From an uncultured Muribaculum sp. (GTDB lineage Bacteria > Bacteroidota > Bacteroidia > Bacteroidales > Muribaculaceae): DNA of 12,339 bases. The DNA is taken from contig CANPDS010000041.1 of NCBI GenBank assembly GCA_947573015.1, positions 1 to 12,339 on the forward strand, written 5' to 3'. Numbering within the stretch: the first letter of the stretch is position 1; each line of letters opens with the position of its first letter. The notes below the pieces were generated by a model. That model was not told the DNA's origin and searched no databases. It saw only the letters and a list, made by a program, of their open reading frames with translations. The translations under genes were made by a program, and so were the position numbers. Below, piece after piece: positions 1-7,124 of this stretch.

Positions 1-2
1 AT

Positions 3-524
3 TGGGGATTTTCAGTAGGTATCTGCTTCGAAAACAAAGGAATGGACACCAAGTCGACCGTAAAAAACTATGGCATGGAAATCATACAGGACGGTTCACG
101 CATTTCCGGCAACTGGACCGGACGTGTCGATACCAAATACCACGCCTCACTCATCACGTTCCCCATACTTGCACGTTGGCGACCTACAAGCCGCTGGAAT
201 TTCCACCTCGGCCCATATATCGGAGTAAGCCTCAATCATGAGTTTTCCGGCGAAGTGCATGACGGCTACCTGCGCGAGGGCGACCCGACCGGGACCAAAG
301 TTGAATTTGAAGGTGACGCAAAAGCGCCCTACGACTTCGACGACGAACTCCGCACATTCCAATGGGGTATGCAGGGTGGTGCATCGTGGCGTGCGTTCAA
401 GCATCTGTCACTACGCGCCAATCTCAGCTGGGGCTGCAACAACATCTTCAAAAACTCATTCAAAACCGTGAAGTTCTCTCTCTATCCCATCTACGCAAAC
501 GTAGGCTTCGGATATTTCTTCTAA
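3..524 (+). CDS. Outer-membrane beta-barrel (porin-like) protein, 3' part
   Basis: The reading frame is open from the left edge, so the start, any signal peptide and the first strands lie outside the window; 173 residues are visible. An ATG at 42 exists, but the frame continues upstream of it as WGFSVGICFENKG, which reads like another barrel strand, so 42 is probably internal. The visible part alternates polar and hydrophobic residues in strand-sized blocks (for example HASLITFPILARW, NFHLGPYIGVSL, FQWGMQGGASW, LSLRANLSWG) and ends in YANVGFGYFF; a terminal aromatic residue is the usual outer-membrane insertion signal. An acidic stretch near residues 80-107 could be an extracellular loop. This fits the small Bacteroidota beta-barrel families (porin family, PorT-like), usually around 200-250 residues. 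No ligand or function can be inferred. The aminopeptidase gene follows after 23 bp in the same direction. Confidence 0.75.
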   Translation, partial: WGFSVGICFENKGMDTKSTVKNYGMEIIQDGSRISGNWTGRVDTKYHASLITFPILARWRPTSRWNFHLGPYIGVSLNHEFSGEVHDGYLREGDPTGTKVEFEGDAKAPYDFDDELRTFQWGMQGGASWRAFKHLSLRANLSWGCNNIFKNSFKTVKFSLYPIYANVGFGYFF

Positions 525-547
525 ACACCCTACAACATCAAACACAC

Positions 548-1873
548 ATGGAACACGATGACATGATGCGCCGTGAAGCCAACGGCCTTATTGATTTCCT
601 GAATGCCTCGCCCTGCAATTTCTGGGCAGTCGACACAATACGACGCCATCTGTCGGACAACGGATATACCGAACTTGACATGAGCGAATCATGGCGAGAC
701 AAACTGCATCCCGGAGGAAAACACTTCGTGATAAAAAACAGCTCGGCAATATTTGCGTTCGAGATCGGCGACGGATCGCCATCAAGCCATTTCCGCATAA
801 TTTCAGCCCACAGCGATTCCCCCGGCTTCCGCATCAAGCCCGCACCCGAAATGCGATGCGATGGCGGAGTAGTGAAGCTGAATACCGAAGTCTATGGCGG
901 ACCTATACTTTACACATGGTTCGACCGTCCACTGTCGATTGCCGGACGAGTGATGTTGCGTGGAATTGACCCGCTGCATCCAGCCACACGCCTCGTGCGT
1001 TTCAATGATCCGATGCTCACCATCCCCCATCTGGCCATACACTTCAACCGTTCGGTAAACGAAGGAAATCCTTTATCAAAACAAAAGGACATGCTACCGG
1101 TGATCGGCATTGTAGACAAGCAGGTCAATGCTTCAGGAATGGTGCTCCATATGGTCGCCGACAAACTCCAGATAGATCCGGCACAGATACTCGACTGCGA
1201 CCTATCACTCTACGATACCACACCGGCACAATGCTGGGGATCAGACGGCGAGTTTATCTCCTCAGGGCGTCTCGACGATCTGTCGATGGCCTATGCCGCA
1301 ATGCGCGCATTACTCCTATCTCCAGCCTCTCCGACACCTCAGCCTATGGTAAAGGTAATGGCAATATTTGACAACGAGGAGACTGGGTCAGGCACCAAAC
1401 AAGGAGCCGCATCGCCAATACTTCACAACATCATGATGCGTATAGTCGAGGCTTCTGGAGGCAATTTCGAGGATTTCTCCCGTGCCATTGCCGAGTCATT
1501 CATGATATCCGCAGACAATGCCCACGCCGTACACCCCAACTACATGGAAAAATATGATCCTACAAACCACCCGGTGGTAGGAGGTGGTCCCGTGATCAAA
1601 ATAAATGCCAACTGCAAATACATGACCGACGCCGACTCTGCGGCTGTGTTCCGCAACATCTGCGAACAGGCCGGAGTGCCTTTCCAGTATTTTGTCAACC
1701 ACAGCGACGTGGCCGGAGGTTCAACCTTAGGCAATATACTGACATCCCAGATCGATCTGCGTGGTGTAGACATGGGTGCCGCACTATGGGCCATGCATTC
1801 AGTACGCGAGACGGCATCAACAGCCGACAACACATACATAATCCGTGCATTCACGCAATTTTTTGCATGCTGA
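548..1873 (+). CDS. apeB: M18 family zinc aminopeptidase
   Basis: Predicted 441-residue cytosolic metallo-aminopeptidase of family M18 (aspartyl aminopeptidase / Ape1 group), which removes N-terminal residues, often acidic ones, from peptides. The expected dinuclear zinc ligands and catalytic residues are all visible: H88 in SAHSD, D243 in GRLDDLS, the E277/E278 pair in FDNEETGSG (catalytic base and zinc ligand), D323 in SADNAHAVHP and H417 in WAMHS. A conserved NHSDVAGGSTLGNI block lies at 384-397. The frame is open back to 362, but the ATG at 548 is preferred: it lies just after the preceding gene's stop, gives the family's normal length (about 420-450), and puts the typical N-terminal helix and ASPCNFWAV motif at residues 19-28. 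There is no signal peptide and no clear Shine-Dalgarno. It is probably cotranscribed with the beta-barrel gene and ends before a strong hairpin. The substrate preference is not shown by the sequence. Confidence 0.93.
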   Translation: MEHDDMMRREANGLIDFLNASPCNFWAVDTIRRHLSDNGYTELDMSESWRDKLHPGGKHFVIKNSSAIFAFEIGDGSPSSHFRIISAHSDSPGFRIKPAPEMRCDGGVVKLNTEVYGGPILYTWFDRPLSIAGRVMLRGIDPLHPATRLVRFNDPMLTIPHLAIHFNRSVNEGNPLSKQKDMLPVIGIVDKQVNASGMVLHMVADKLQIDPAQILDCDLSLYDTTPAQCWGSDGEFISSGRLDDLSMAYAAMRALLLSPASPTPQPMVKVMAIFDNEETGSGTKQGAASPILHNIMMRIVEASGGNFEDFSRAIAESFMISADNAHAVHPNYMEKYDPTNHPVVGGGPVIKINANCKYMTDADSAAVFRNICEQAGVPFQYFVNHSDVAGGSTLGNILTSQIDLRGVDMGAALWAMHSVRETASTADNTYIIRAFTQFFAC

Positions 1874-1904
1874 TGCACGAAAAAAACGTTCCATTACTAA
1901 ACGA

Positions 1905-1953
1905 GTTACCGGAGGTGCCGGAGCATTCACCCTGCTCCTACACCTCCGGTAAC
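1905..1953 (+). terminator. Composite hairpin terminator between convergent genes
   Basis: A perfect 13-bp inverted repeat (GTTACCGGAGGTG at 1905-1917 with CACCTCCGGTAAC at 1941-1953) encloses a second perfect 6-bp stem (GGAGCA 1920-1925 with TGCTCC 1933-1938), separated from it by a 2x2 internal mismatch and closed by a 7-nt loop. TTTATT follows on the plus strand. It lies 31 bp after the aminopeptidase stop and 18 bp before the end of the convergent pseudouridine synthase gene, so it could also stop transcription from the other side, although the minus-strand flank has no strong U-run. Confidence 0.85.
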
Positions 1954-1971
1954 TTTATTCTACCATAACTA

Positions 1972-2649
1972 TCACTTTACGTTTTCCGCAAGGGCCTGCC
2001 ATAGGGTGTCGTCCGGCACAGGTGCAGTAACATCCACTACATTGCCGCTCACAGGATGTATGAAGCGTATATGATGGCTTTGCAACGATATGCTCCCATC
2101 AGGATTGGAGCGTTTGTCACCATACTTAAGATCGCCTTTTATAGGGCAACCGATAGCCGAGAGCTGCACTCGTATCTGATGTTTTCGCCCGGTAAGCAGG
2201 CGCACCTCAAGCAGATGATAACGGTCACCTGAAGCTATGTGCCGATATTTCAGCACAGCTTTCTGAGCGCCATCCTTAGGTTGCAGGGAAGCATACGATT
2301 TATTTGTACGCTCTACCGTAGTGATATAGTGCGTGAGTGTGCCTTCACTTTGCGGTGGAAGATTGCGCGTTATGGCCCAATAAGTTTTCTCAACATTGCC
2401 ATTGCGAAACAATTCGTTCATACGCGAAAGCGCCTTTGATGTCTTTGCAAAGACCACAAGACCGCCAACAGGTCGGTCAAGCCTATGCACTACACCACAA
2501 AACACATTGCCGGGCTTGGCATATTTCTCCTTAAGCCATCGCTTAAGGGTATCGACCAACGGCTCGTCGCCAGTCTTGTCGCCCTGAACTATTTCACCGG
2601 GAGCCTTATTGACTACAAGCAGATGATTGTCTTCGTAGACTACTTCCAT
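1972..2649 (-). CDS. RluA family RNA pseudouridine synthase
   Basis: Predicted 225-residue enzyme that isomerises specific uridines in rRNA or tRNA to pseudouridine. The RluA signature HRLDRPVGGL is at residues 55-64 with the catalytic aspartate D58; the second conserved block GRKHQIRVQL is at 154-163, and IKGDLKYG at 170-177 matches the family's GD.KYG motif. The protein starts directly with the catalytic domain (VYEDNHLLVVNKAPG at 4-18), so the N-terminal S4 RNA-binding domain found in RluC/RluD is absent. That makes it resemble the short RluA/TruC/YlyB-like members of about 220-240 residues. The target uridine cannot be assigned from sequence. It is downstream of the phosphohexomutase gene in the same direction, with a hairpin between the two that ends only 20 nt before its ATG, leaving no room for a separate promoter after the hairpin. 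Confidence 0.92.
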   Translation of the reverse strand: MEVVYEDNHLLVVNKAPGEIVQGDKTGDEPLVDTLKRWLKEKYAKPGNVFCGVVHRLDRPVGGLVVFAKTSKALSRMNELFRNGNVEKTYWAITRNLPPQSEGTLTHYITTVERTNKSYASLQPKDGAQKAVLKYRHIASGDRYHLLEVRLLTGRKHQIRVQLSAIGCPIKGDLKYGDKRSNPDGSISLQSHHIRFIHPVSGNVVDVTAPVPDDTLWQALAENVK

Positions 2650-2669
2650 ACAGCATTACATGGATTGAA

Positions 2670-2703
2670 AAGGTGGTGTGCCTTTAATCCGGCACACCAC
2701 CTT
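2670..2703 (-). terminator. Hairpin after phosphohexomutase gene, just before rluA-type gene
   Basis: A perfect 13-bp inverted repeat (AAGGTGGTGTGCC at 2670-2682 with GGCACACCACCTT at 2691-2703) has an 8-nt loop. Read on the minus strand, the stem is preceded by an A-rich stretch and ends in CCTTTTC, giving a short U-tract as in an intrinsic terminator. It lies 59 bp past the phosphohexomutase stop and 20 nt before the pseudouridine synthase start codon. It could be a full terminator, or a partial one or attenuator within an operon. Confidence 0.8.
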
Positions 2704-2728
2704 CATTATTTTATAAGCCTGATATACA

Positions 2729-2771
2729 ATCATTCATCAACGATTGCATATCCGATTATTCATCAATCGAT
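2729..2771. repeat. Imperfect short direct repeat at the end of the phosphohexomutase gene
   Basis: ATTCATCAA occurs at 2732-2740 and again at 2758-2766, 26 bp apart, with partly similar flanks (CGAT after the first, TCGAT after the second). The second copy contains the tandem stop codons of the phosphohexomutase gene. It looks like a small local duplication or chance similarity; no function is suggested. Confidence 0.35.
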
Positions 2772-4514
2772 ATTGAGATCCTTCTTGATAGCCTCAATCT
2801 TGGCGTCAGCCTCAGCAATAGCCTTGCTGTAATCCTCGGGCTTCTCCATCTTGCCCTTTACCTCAACATAGAACTTGATCTTTGGCTCTGTGCCTGAAGG
2901 ACGCACACTAACCTTGGTGCCATCGGCAGTAAAGTACTGTAGCACATTTGAGGTAGTAGGCATATCCATCTTGCTGACATTGCCGGTTGTCACATCAGTA
3001 AGATTCAGATCCGCATAGTCCTTGATGGTAACGATGGGGCTACCAGCAAGCTGCTTGGGAGGATTGGCACGGAAATTCTTCATGATGGCGATAATCTCCT
3101 CGGCTCCTGATTTGCCCTTGCGTACAAGCGAGATACCAGCCTCACGAGAGAATCCGTAAGTCATGTAGATATCCTTTAGCATCTGGAGGAAGTTCATGTT
3201 TTTGGTCTTGGCCCATGCAAGAGCCTCGGCCATCAGCGATATAGCGCTCACTGCATCCTTATCGCGACAGAAATCTTCAGCGAGGAAACCGTAGCTCTCC
3301 TCACCTCCGCCGAGATAACGTCCAAGGCCCTCATTCTCGCGGATCACGGCAGCGATCCACTTGAAGCCAGTGTAGCAGTCGTACATCTTGAAGCCATTCT
3401 TGTCGGCAATCGACTTGATTGTCTCTGTGGTAACGATAGTCTTCACGATATATTCCTTACCCGTGATACGTCCAAGCTCCTTATTGCGTGTCATGATGTA
3501 GTTGAGAAGGATCATCACGATCTGGTTGCCGTTGATGAGCACATATTCACCGTTGTCATCGCGCAGCACGCATCCGATACGGTCGGCATCGGGATCGGAA
3601 GCAAGTATCAGGTCGGCCTCCACTTCCTTGGCTTTTGCGATTGCCATTGCCATTGCTGAAGGCACCTCAGGATTAGGTGAGGCCACTGTGGGGAAGTCGC
3701 CAGAAGTCACATCCTGCTCGGGCACATTAATGATATTAGTGAAACCATAGTTACGGAGCGAAGCAGGTATGAGCTTCACGCCTGTGCCATGTATAGGAGT
3801 GTAGACAAGCTTAAGATCGTGGAACTGCTTTACAGCCTCGGGGCTGAGCTGCAGACCCTTGATTGCTGTAAGGAACTTCTGGTCCATTTCGTCACCGATG
3901 ATAGTGATCAGATCAGGATTGCCCTTGAACTTGATCTCGCCGATACCGTTTATGCGGTTTACATACTCGATCACATTTACATCGTGGGGAGCTATAAATT
4001 GTGCGCCGTCGCTCCAATATGCCTTGTAGCCGTTATATTCCTTGGGATTGTGCGAAGCAGTGATGTTGACACCGCTCTGGCATCCGAGCTCACGGATAGC
4101 GAAAGAAAGTTCGGGAGTAGGACGGAAGCTGTCAAAAAGATAAACTTTGATGCCATTGGCAGAGAAGATATCAGCAACTATTTCAGCAAATTTGCGTGAA
4201 TTATTACGGACATCATGCCCTACCACTACTGATATCTGAGGCTCATCCTTGAAGGCAACCTTAAGATAATTGGCAAGACCCTGAGTTGCAGCGCCTACGG
4301 TATATATATTCATGCGGTTGGTGCCGGCGCCCATGATGCCGCGCAGACCACCGGTGCCAAATTCGAGATCGCGATAGAAACTATCGATTAGCTCCGACTT
4401 GTCGTCGGCATCGAGCATACGGCGCACCTCAGCGCGTGTTTCTTCGTCGTAACCGTCGGCGAGCCAGCTTTGTGCTTTTTCTGTCACCGTCTTGATGAGT
4501 GCTTCATTTTCCAT
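2763..4514 (-). CDS. Phosphoglucomutase/phosphomannomutase (alpha-D-phosphohexomutase family)
   Basis: Predicted 583-residue cytosolic phosphosugar mutase, interconverting hexose 1- and 6-phosphates (probably glucose, possibly mannose) through a phosphoserine enzyme. All four domain signatures are present: the phosphoserine loop TASHNPKEYNGYK at 152-164 (S154), the metal-binding loop ASDPDADR at 305-312 (D307, D309, D311), the sugar-binding loop GGGEESYG at 402-409, and the phosphate-binding loop RPSGTEPK at 538-545. The N-terminal EFGTGGLRG motif (51-59) and the length of about 580 place it with the PGM2-like long bacterial/eukaryotic group rather than the roughly 450-residue ManB or GlmM types. 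The start at 4514 fits the family N-terminus and lies 77 nt downstream of a Bacteroidota-type -7 element. The coding sequence ends in two consecutive TGA codons and is followed by a hairpin. The exact substrate preference (glucose, mannose or pentose phosphate) is not resolved by sequence. Confidence 0.93.
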   Translation of the reverse strand: MENEALIKTVTEKAQSWLADGYDEETRAEVRRMLDADDKSELIDSFYRDLEFGTGGLRGIMGAGTNRMNIYTVGAATQGLANYLKVAFKDEPQISVVVGHDVRNNSRKFAEIVADIFSANGIKVYLFDSFRPTPELSFAIRELGCQSGVNITASHNPKEYNGYKAYWSDGAQFIAPHDVNVIEYVNRINGIGEIKFKGNPDLITIIGDEMDQKFLTAIKGLQLSPEAVKQFHDLKLVYTPIHGTGVKLIPASLRNYGFTNIINVPEQDVTSGDFPTVASPNPEVPSAMAMAIAKAKEVEADLILASDPDADRIGCVLRDDNGEYVLINGNQIVMILLNYIMTRNKELGRITGKEYIVKTIVTTETIKSIADKNGFKMYDCYTGFKWIAAVIRENEGLGRYLGGGEESYGFLAEDFCRDKDAVSAISLMAEALAWAKTKNMNFLQMLKDIYMTYGFSREAGISLVRKGKSGAEEIIAIMKNFRANPPKQLAGSPIVTIKDYADLNLTDVTTGNVSKMDMPTTSNVLQYFTADGTKVSVRPSGTEPKIKFYVEVKGKMEKPEDYSKAIAEADAKIEAIKKDLNID

Positions 4515-4591
4515 ATCTTGAAAGTTTTGGTATAAGGTATTTGATCAAATTTTAATGGGTAGATAGAATGATTTGGAGGAAGAGGTATTTA

Positions 4592-4623
4592 CAAAGGTAA
4601 CGTTTCAACCCAAAATTAGCAAG
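4592..4623 (-). promoter_or_regulatory. Putative Bacteroidota-type promoter for the phosphohexomutase gene
   Basis: On the minus strand, TACCTTTG (4592-4599) is an exact match to the Bacteroidota -7 consensus TAnnTTTG. A -33-like CTTG (4620-4623, consensus TTTG) lies 20 nt upstream of it, within the accepted spacing. This would place transcription initiation near 4585 and give a leader of about 70 nt before the ATG at 4514. The call rests on motif match and position only; the -33 half is imperfect. Confidence 0.55.
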
Positions 4624-4722
4624 AAAAAAGCATATGGAATTATAAAATATTATCGGATATTGAGTATTATTTTCACATATCCTAGTGATGCATAACTATA
4701 TTCATGCTGCATATCAGCAAAT

Positions 4723-4740
4723 TACGATTTTTAAATCGTA
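4723..4740. repeat. Perfect short palindrome
   Basis: TACGATTT at 4723-4730 and AAATCGTA at 4733-4740 are exact reverse complements separated by TT. It abuts the stop codon of the doubtful small minus-strand ORF. With a 2-nt centre it is too tight to form a good RNA hairpin without opening the inner pairs, and there is no strong U-run. It could equally be a dimeric-protein binding site or chance in AT-rich sequence. Confidence 0.5.
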
Positions 4741-4941
4741 CTAAATATGTGCTTTATGAAGAAATAAATGCCAAAGAATAACATCTTGGGATTTTTTATG
4801 ATTATTCACCATTTTTAATTCAATGTATTTGCGGTGAAACTCCCATTGGTCTTCGATTAGCACAACCTCTGACTCATAGAATTTTAGCATTTTTTCATTT
4901 GGACAAAGGCAACTATACCACCTGCATATTGAAAAACACAT
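4741..4941 (-). CDS. Doubtful small hypothetical protein
   Basis: A 66-codon frame begins at an ATG (4939-4941) that has an A-rich stretch (AAAAAGAATAT) just upstream, the sort of leader Bacteroidota ribosomes tolerate. The frame could extend to a TTG at 4968 for 75 residues. The product is basic and rich in aromatic residues, with four cysteines in its first 13 residues (C2, C6, C11, C13), then a charged middle and a short hydrophobic VILWHLFL near the end. There is no signal peptide or known domain I can name. A perfect AT-rich palindrome (4723-4740) begins immediately after its TAG stop. It may be a real small gene, a decayed remnant or a chance ORF in AT-rich DNA; I favour neither strongly. 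Confidence 0.25.
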   Translation of the reverse strand: MCFSICRWYSCLCPNEKMLKFYESEVVLIEDQWEFHRKYIELKMVNNHKKSQDVILWHLFLHKAHI

Positions 4942-5036
4942 CGCATATTCTTTTTGTCGTTGCCTCAATATTTGTCGAGATTTATTGCAACCAACTGATG
5001 GTATGTTGCATCTGATTAGAAAAACGATATCTGAAT

Positions 5037-7118
5037 ATGGTAAAAATGCTTCTGTTTATCACAATGCTCTCAGCTAATTTTGTCGCGTTTGCCAATATAC
5101 CGACTGATTCCATACCTGCGCAGGAACTCACTGAGGTAGTTATTCAAGCGCCAAAAGTTATCCGCAAAGCCGACATGGATGTATATCATCCGTCTATGAG
5201 TGCGGTTGACAATTCCAAAAATGGTATGCAGCTACTTCGCAACCTCATGATTCCAACGCTCACAATCAATGATGCGCTTGGCTCAATCAGCGCGGCAGGA
5301 CAATCCGTACAGGTACGCATCAATGGAAGAGAATCCACAATTGAGCAAGTTACAGCACTGCTTCCTGAAACCATAAAGCGTGTTGAATGGATCGATAATC
5401 CCGGATTACGTTACGAAGGAGCGAATTATGTTCTGAACTTTATCGTGACTAATCCTACTGTCGGAGGTTCGCTTATGGCGCAGGCAAAACCTGCATTAAA
5501 CTGCGGCTGGGGAGAGTATCAGGCTAATGTCAAATTTAATACCGGGCATTCGCAATGTGAAGTGGGCGGATACTTCAAACTCACTGATGGAATCAAGGCC
5601 CACCGCAATTATATAGAGACATTTACGTGGCACGATGGAAAAGAACTGACGAGAATAGAAGCCCCTCTCGGCGGCAACCTAAATAACTTACACGGTGCAG
5701 GTTGGCTTTCATATAATTACATTAAGCCCGATACGACAGTGTTCTATGTCCAGCTGGTTGCCAATCGGACTTTCTCAGATCTCACCCGCTATCATGGCTT
5801 GTTGTCTCTGAGTAATGGCGCGCAAGACATTCTGTTGAACGATGAATCCGGACGTGTCGGGACAACGCCTCACTTTTCAGCATATCTGGAACAGCATTTC
5901 GCACATCGCCAGACTCTTGTCGTTGACTTCAGCACATCATTATATTCGGGACATTCCTATTCGGATTACCTTGAACGATACGAAGACGCTCCAGAATATA
6001 TAACCAACGTAAGTACATATATAACAGACCGCAATCAAGCCTATGGACTTGAAGCTGACTACATCAAGCAGTGGCGTTCCTCAAAACTTACTGCAGGAGC
6101 CTCCTACACAGCCAATCGCAACCGCTCCATTTATGAGAACCTTGATGGTGACGTTTTTCATCAGCGACAGGATAAAGCGTATTTCTTCGCAGAATACTTT
6201 CAACGCATCAACAATGTTACACTTACAGGTGGACTCGGAGCGCAATACACATCATTCAAATTCAAAGAAACCAATCAAGGAAATAGCACCTGGAATCTGC
6301 GGCCACAAGCCACAGTGACATATTCACTGAATCAGAATCACAATTTCCGGCTCGTGTTCACATCATGGCAGTCAGCTCCCTCATTGACTGAGACCAATAT
6401 TGCACCTCAACAGCTTGACGGATTTCAATGGCGTATTGGAAATTCAAATTTGAAAACATCATCCTCGTATATGTTGACACTCCGATATGGTCATAATCTT
6501 TTCAACCAGAGAGTTAGTGGTTCGTTTGGCATCAGGGCATTTACAAGTCCAAATGCCATAACCCCTTATTTATATTGGGATAATGATCGTTTGATTACTT
6601 CATATGAGAATAGCAATGGATTGCAGAATCTAAGTTTTTGGATCACTGAGCATATTCAGATTATTCCCAATTGGCTTACGTTCTCAGGAACAATCCAGTA
6701 TAAAGCAGAACGCATGAAGGGCAATACATATACTCTTTACAACCACACATGGAGTGGTGATGCTGCCTTGATGTTCAAGTACAAGGGATTTCAACTTGTA
6801 TTTCAATATGTGAAGGCGCAAAGAGACCTTTGGGGCGAAAAAATCAGCTGGGGCGAGGACATCAATGTTATCGCTGCTGATTATAATTGGAAAAACTGGC
6901 AGTTTGAAGCAGGAATGTTGATCCCGTTCGGAAAATTTGATCAAGGGTCAAAATCGCTCAGCCAATGGAATAGTAATGAGCAACACATGCGCATTGATAT
7001 GCGTGTGCCTTACATAAGCATAAGTTATAACCTTCAATGGGGACGGCAAAAACGTGGTGCAAACAAACTCATCAATGCTGATGCAGATGTAAATCACTCT
7101 ACCACAGGAGGCCGATAA
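5037..7118 (+). CDS. TonB-dependent-receptor-like outer-membrane beta-barrel protein
   Basis: A 693-residue predicted outer-membrane protein. Residues 1-19 form a signal peptide (hydrophobic LLFITMLSANFVAF, cleavage probably after AFA). A plug-like domain follows at about 29-137: ELTEVVIQAPK resembles the start of a plug, VQVRINGRES (91-100) the usual V.INGR turn, and IKRVEWIDNPGLRYEG (113-128) the conserved I..IEVI..P.A.Y.G element. The rest alternates strand-like segments and loops typical of the OMP_b-brl_3 outer-membrane family, ending in ISISYNLQWGRQ followed by a hydrophilic tail with INADAD, which is characteristic of this family. The N-terminal carboxypeptidase-like (CarboxypepD_reg) domain common in relatives is absent, so the protein is shorter than typical members. 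An in-frame stop at 5013 limits the start to 5037 or the ATG at 5046. The ligand is unknown, and no SusD-like partner is adjacent, so a classic polysaccharide-uptake role is not supported. The gene is convergent with radC, only 6 bp apart. Confidence 0.85.
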   Translation: MVKMLLFITMLSANFVAFANIPTDSIPAQELTEVVIQAPKVIRKADMDVYHPSMSAVDNSKNGMQLLRNLMIPTLTINDALGSISAAGQSVQVRINGRESTIEQVTALLPETIKRVEWIDNPGLRYEGANYVLNFIVTNPTVGGSLMAQAKPALNCGWGEYQANVKFNTGHSQCEVGGYFKLTDGIKAHRNYIETFTWHDGKELTRIEAPLGGNLNNLHGAGWLSYNYIKPDTTVFYVQLVANRTFSDLTRYHGLLSLSNGAQDILLNDESGRVGTTPHFSAYLEQHFAHRQTLVVDFSTSLYSGHSYSDYLERYEDAPEYITNVSTYITDRNQAYGLEADYIKQWRSSKLTAGASYTANRNRSIYENLDGDVFHQRQDKAYFFAEYFQRINNVTLTGGLGAQYTSFKFKETNQGNSTWNLRPQATVTYSLNQNHNFRLVFTSWQSAPSLTETNIAPQQLDGFQWRIGNSNLKTSSSYMLTLRYGHNLFNQRVSGSFGIRAFTSPNAITPYLYWDNDRLITSYENSNGLQNLSFWITEHIQIIPNWLTFSGTIQYKAERMKGNTYTLYNHTWSGDAALMFKYKGFQLVFQYVKAQRDLWGEKISWGEDINVIAADYNWKNWQFEAGMLIPFGKFDQGSKSLSQWNSNEQHMRIDMRVPYISISYNLQWGRQKRGANKLINADADVNHSTTGGR

Positions 7119-7124
7119 TACCTC

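Larger units (their letters stand above)
4515..5036. other. AT-rich intergenic region between divergent genes
   Basis: This gap of about 520 bp separates the minus-strand phosphohexomutase gene from the plus-strand outer-membrane protein gene and is visibly more AT-rich than the flanking genes. It holds the putative phosphohexomutase promoter, a perfect 8-bp palindromic arm pair with a 2-nt centre at 4723-4740, and one doubtful small minus-strand ORF. I could not find a convincing TAnnTTTG element for the downstream plus-strand gene; only one-mismatch versions occur (TGTATTTG, AATATTTG) and none has a well-spaced -33 partner. No tRNA, riboswitch or mobile-element end is recognisable. Confidence 0.6.

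Noticed and set aside
362..547. Upstream extension of the aminopeptidase frame
   Set aside because: The extra 62 residues overlap the beta-barrel coding region in another frame, look unlike M18 N-termini and would make the protein longer than the family; the ATG at 548 fits better.
3789..4199. 136-codon plus-strand ORF opposite the phosphohexomutase gene
   Set aside because: It lies wholly antisense to a gene with all catalytic motifs intact and shows no domain or leader of its own; it is a by-product of that gene's codon use.
4515..5036. Possible mobile-element remnant in the AT-rich gap
   Set aside because: I saw no transposase-like frame, terminal inverted repeats or target-site duplication; AT-richness alone is normal for a divergent promoter region.
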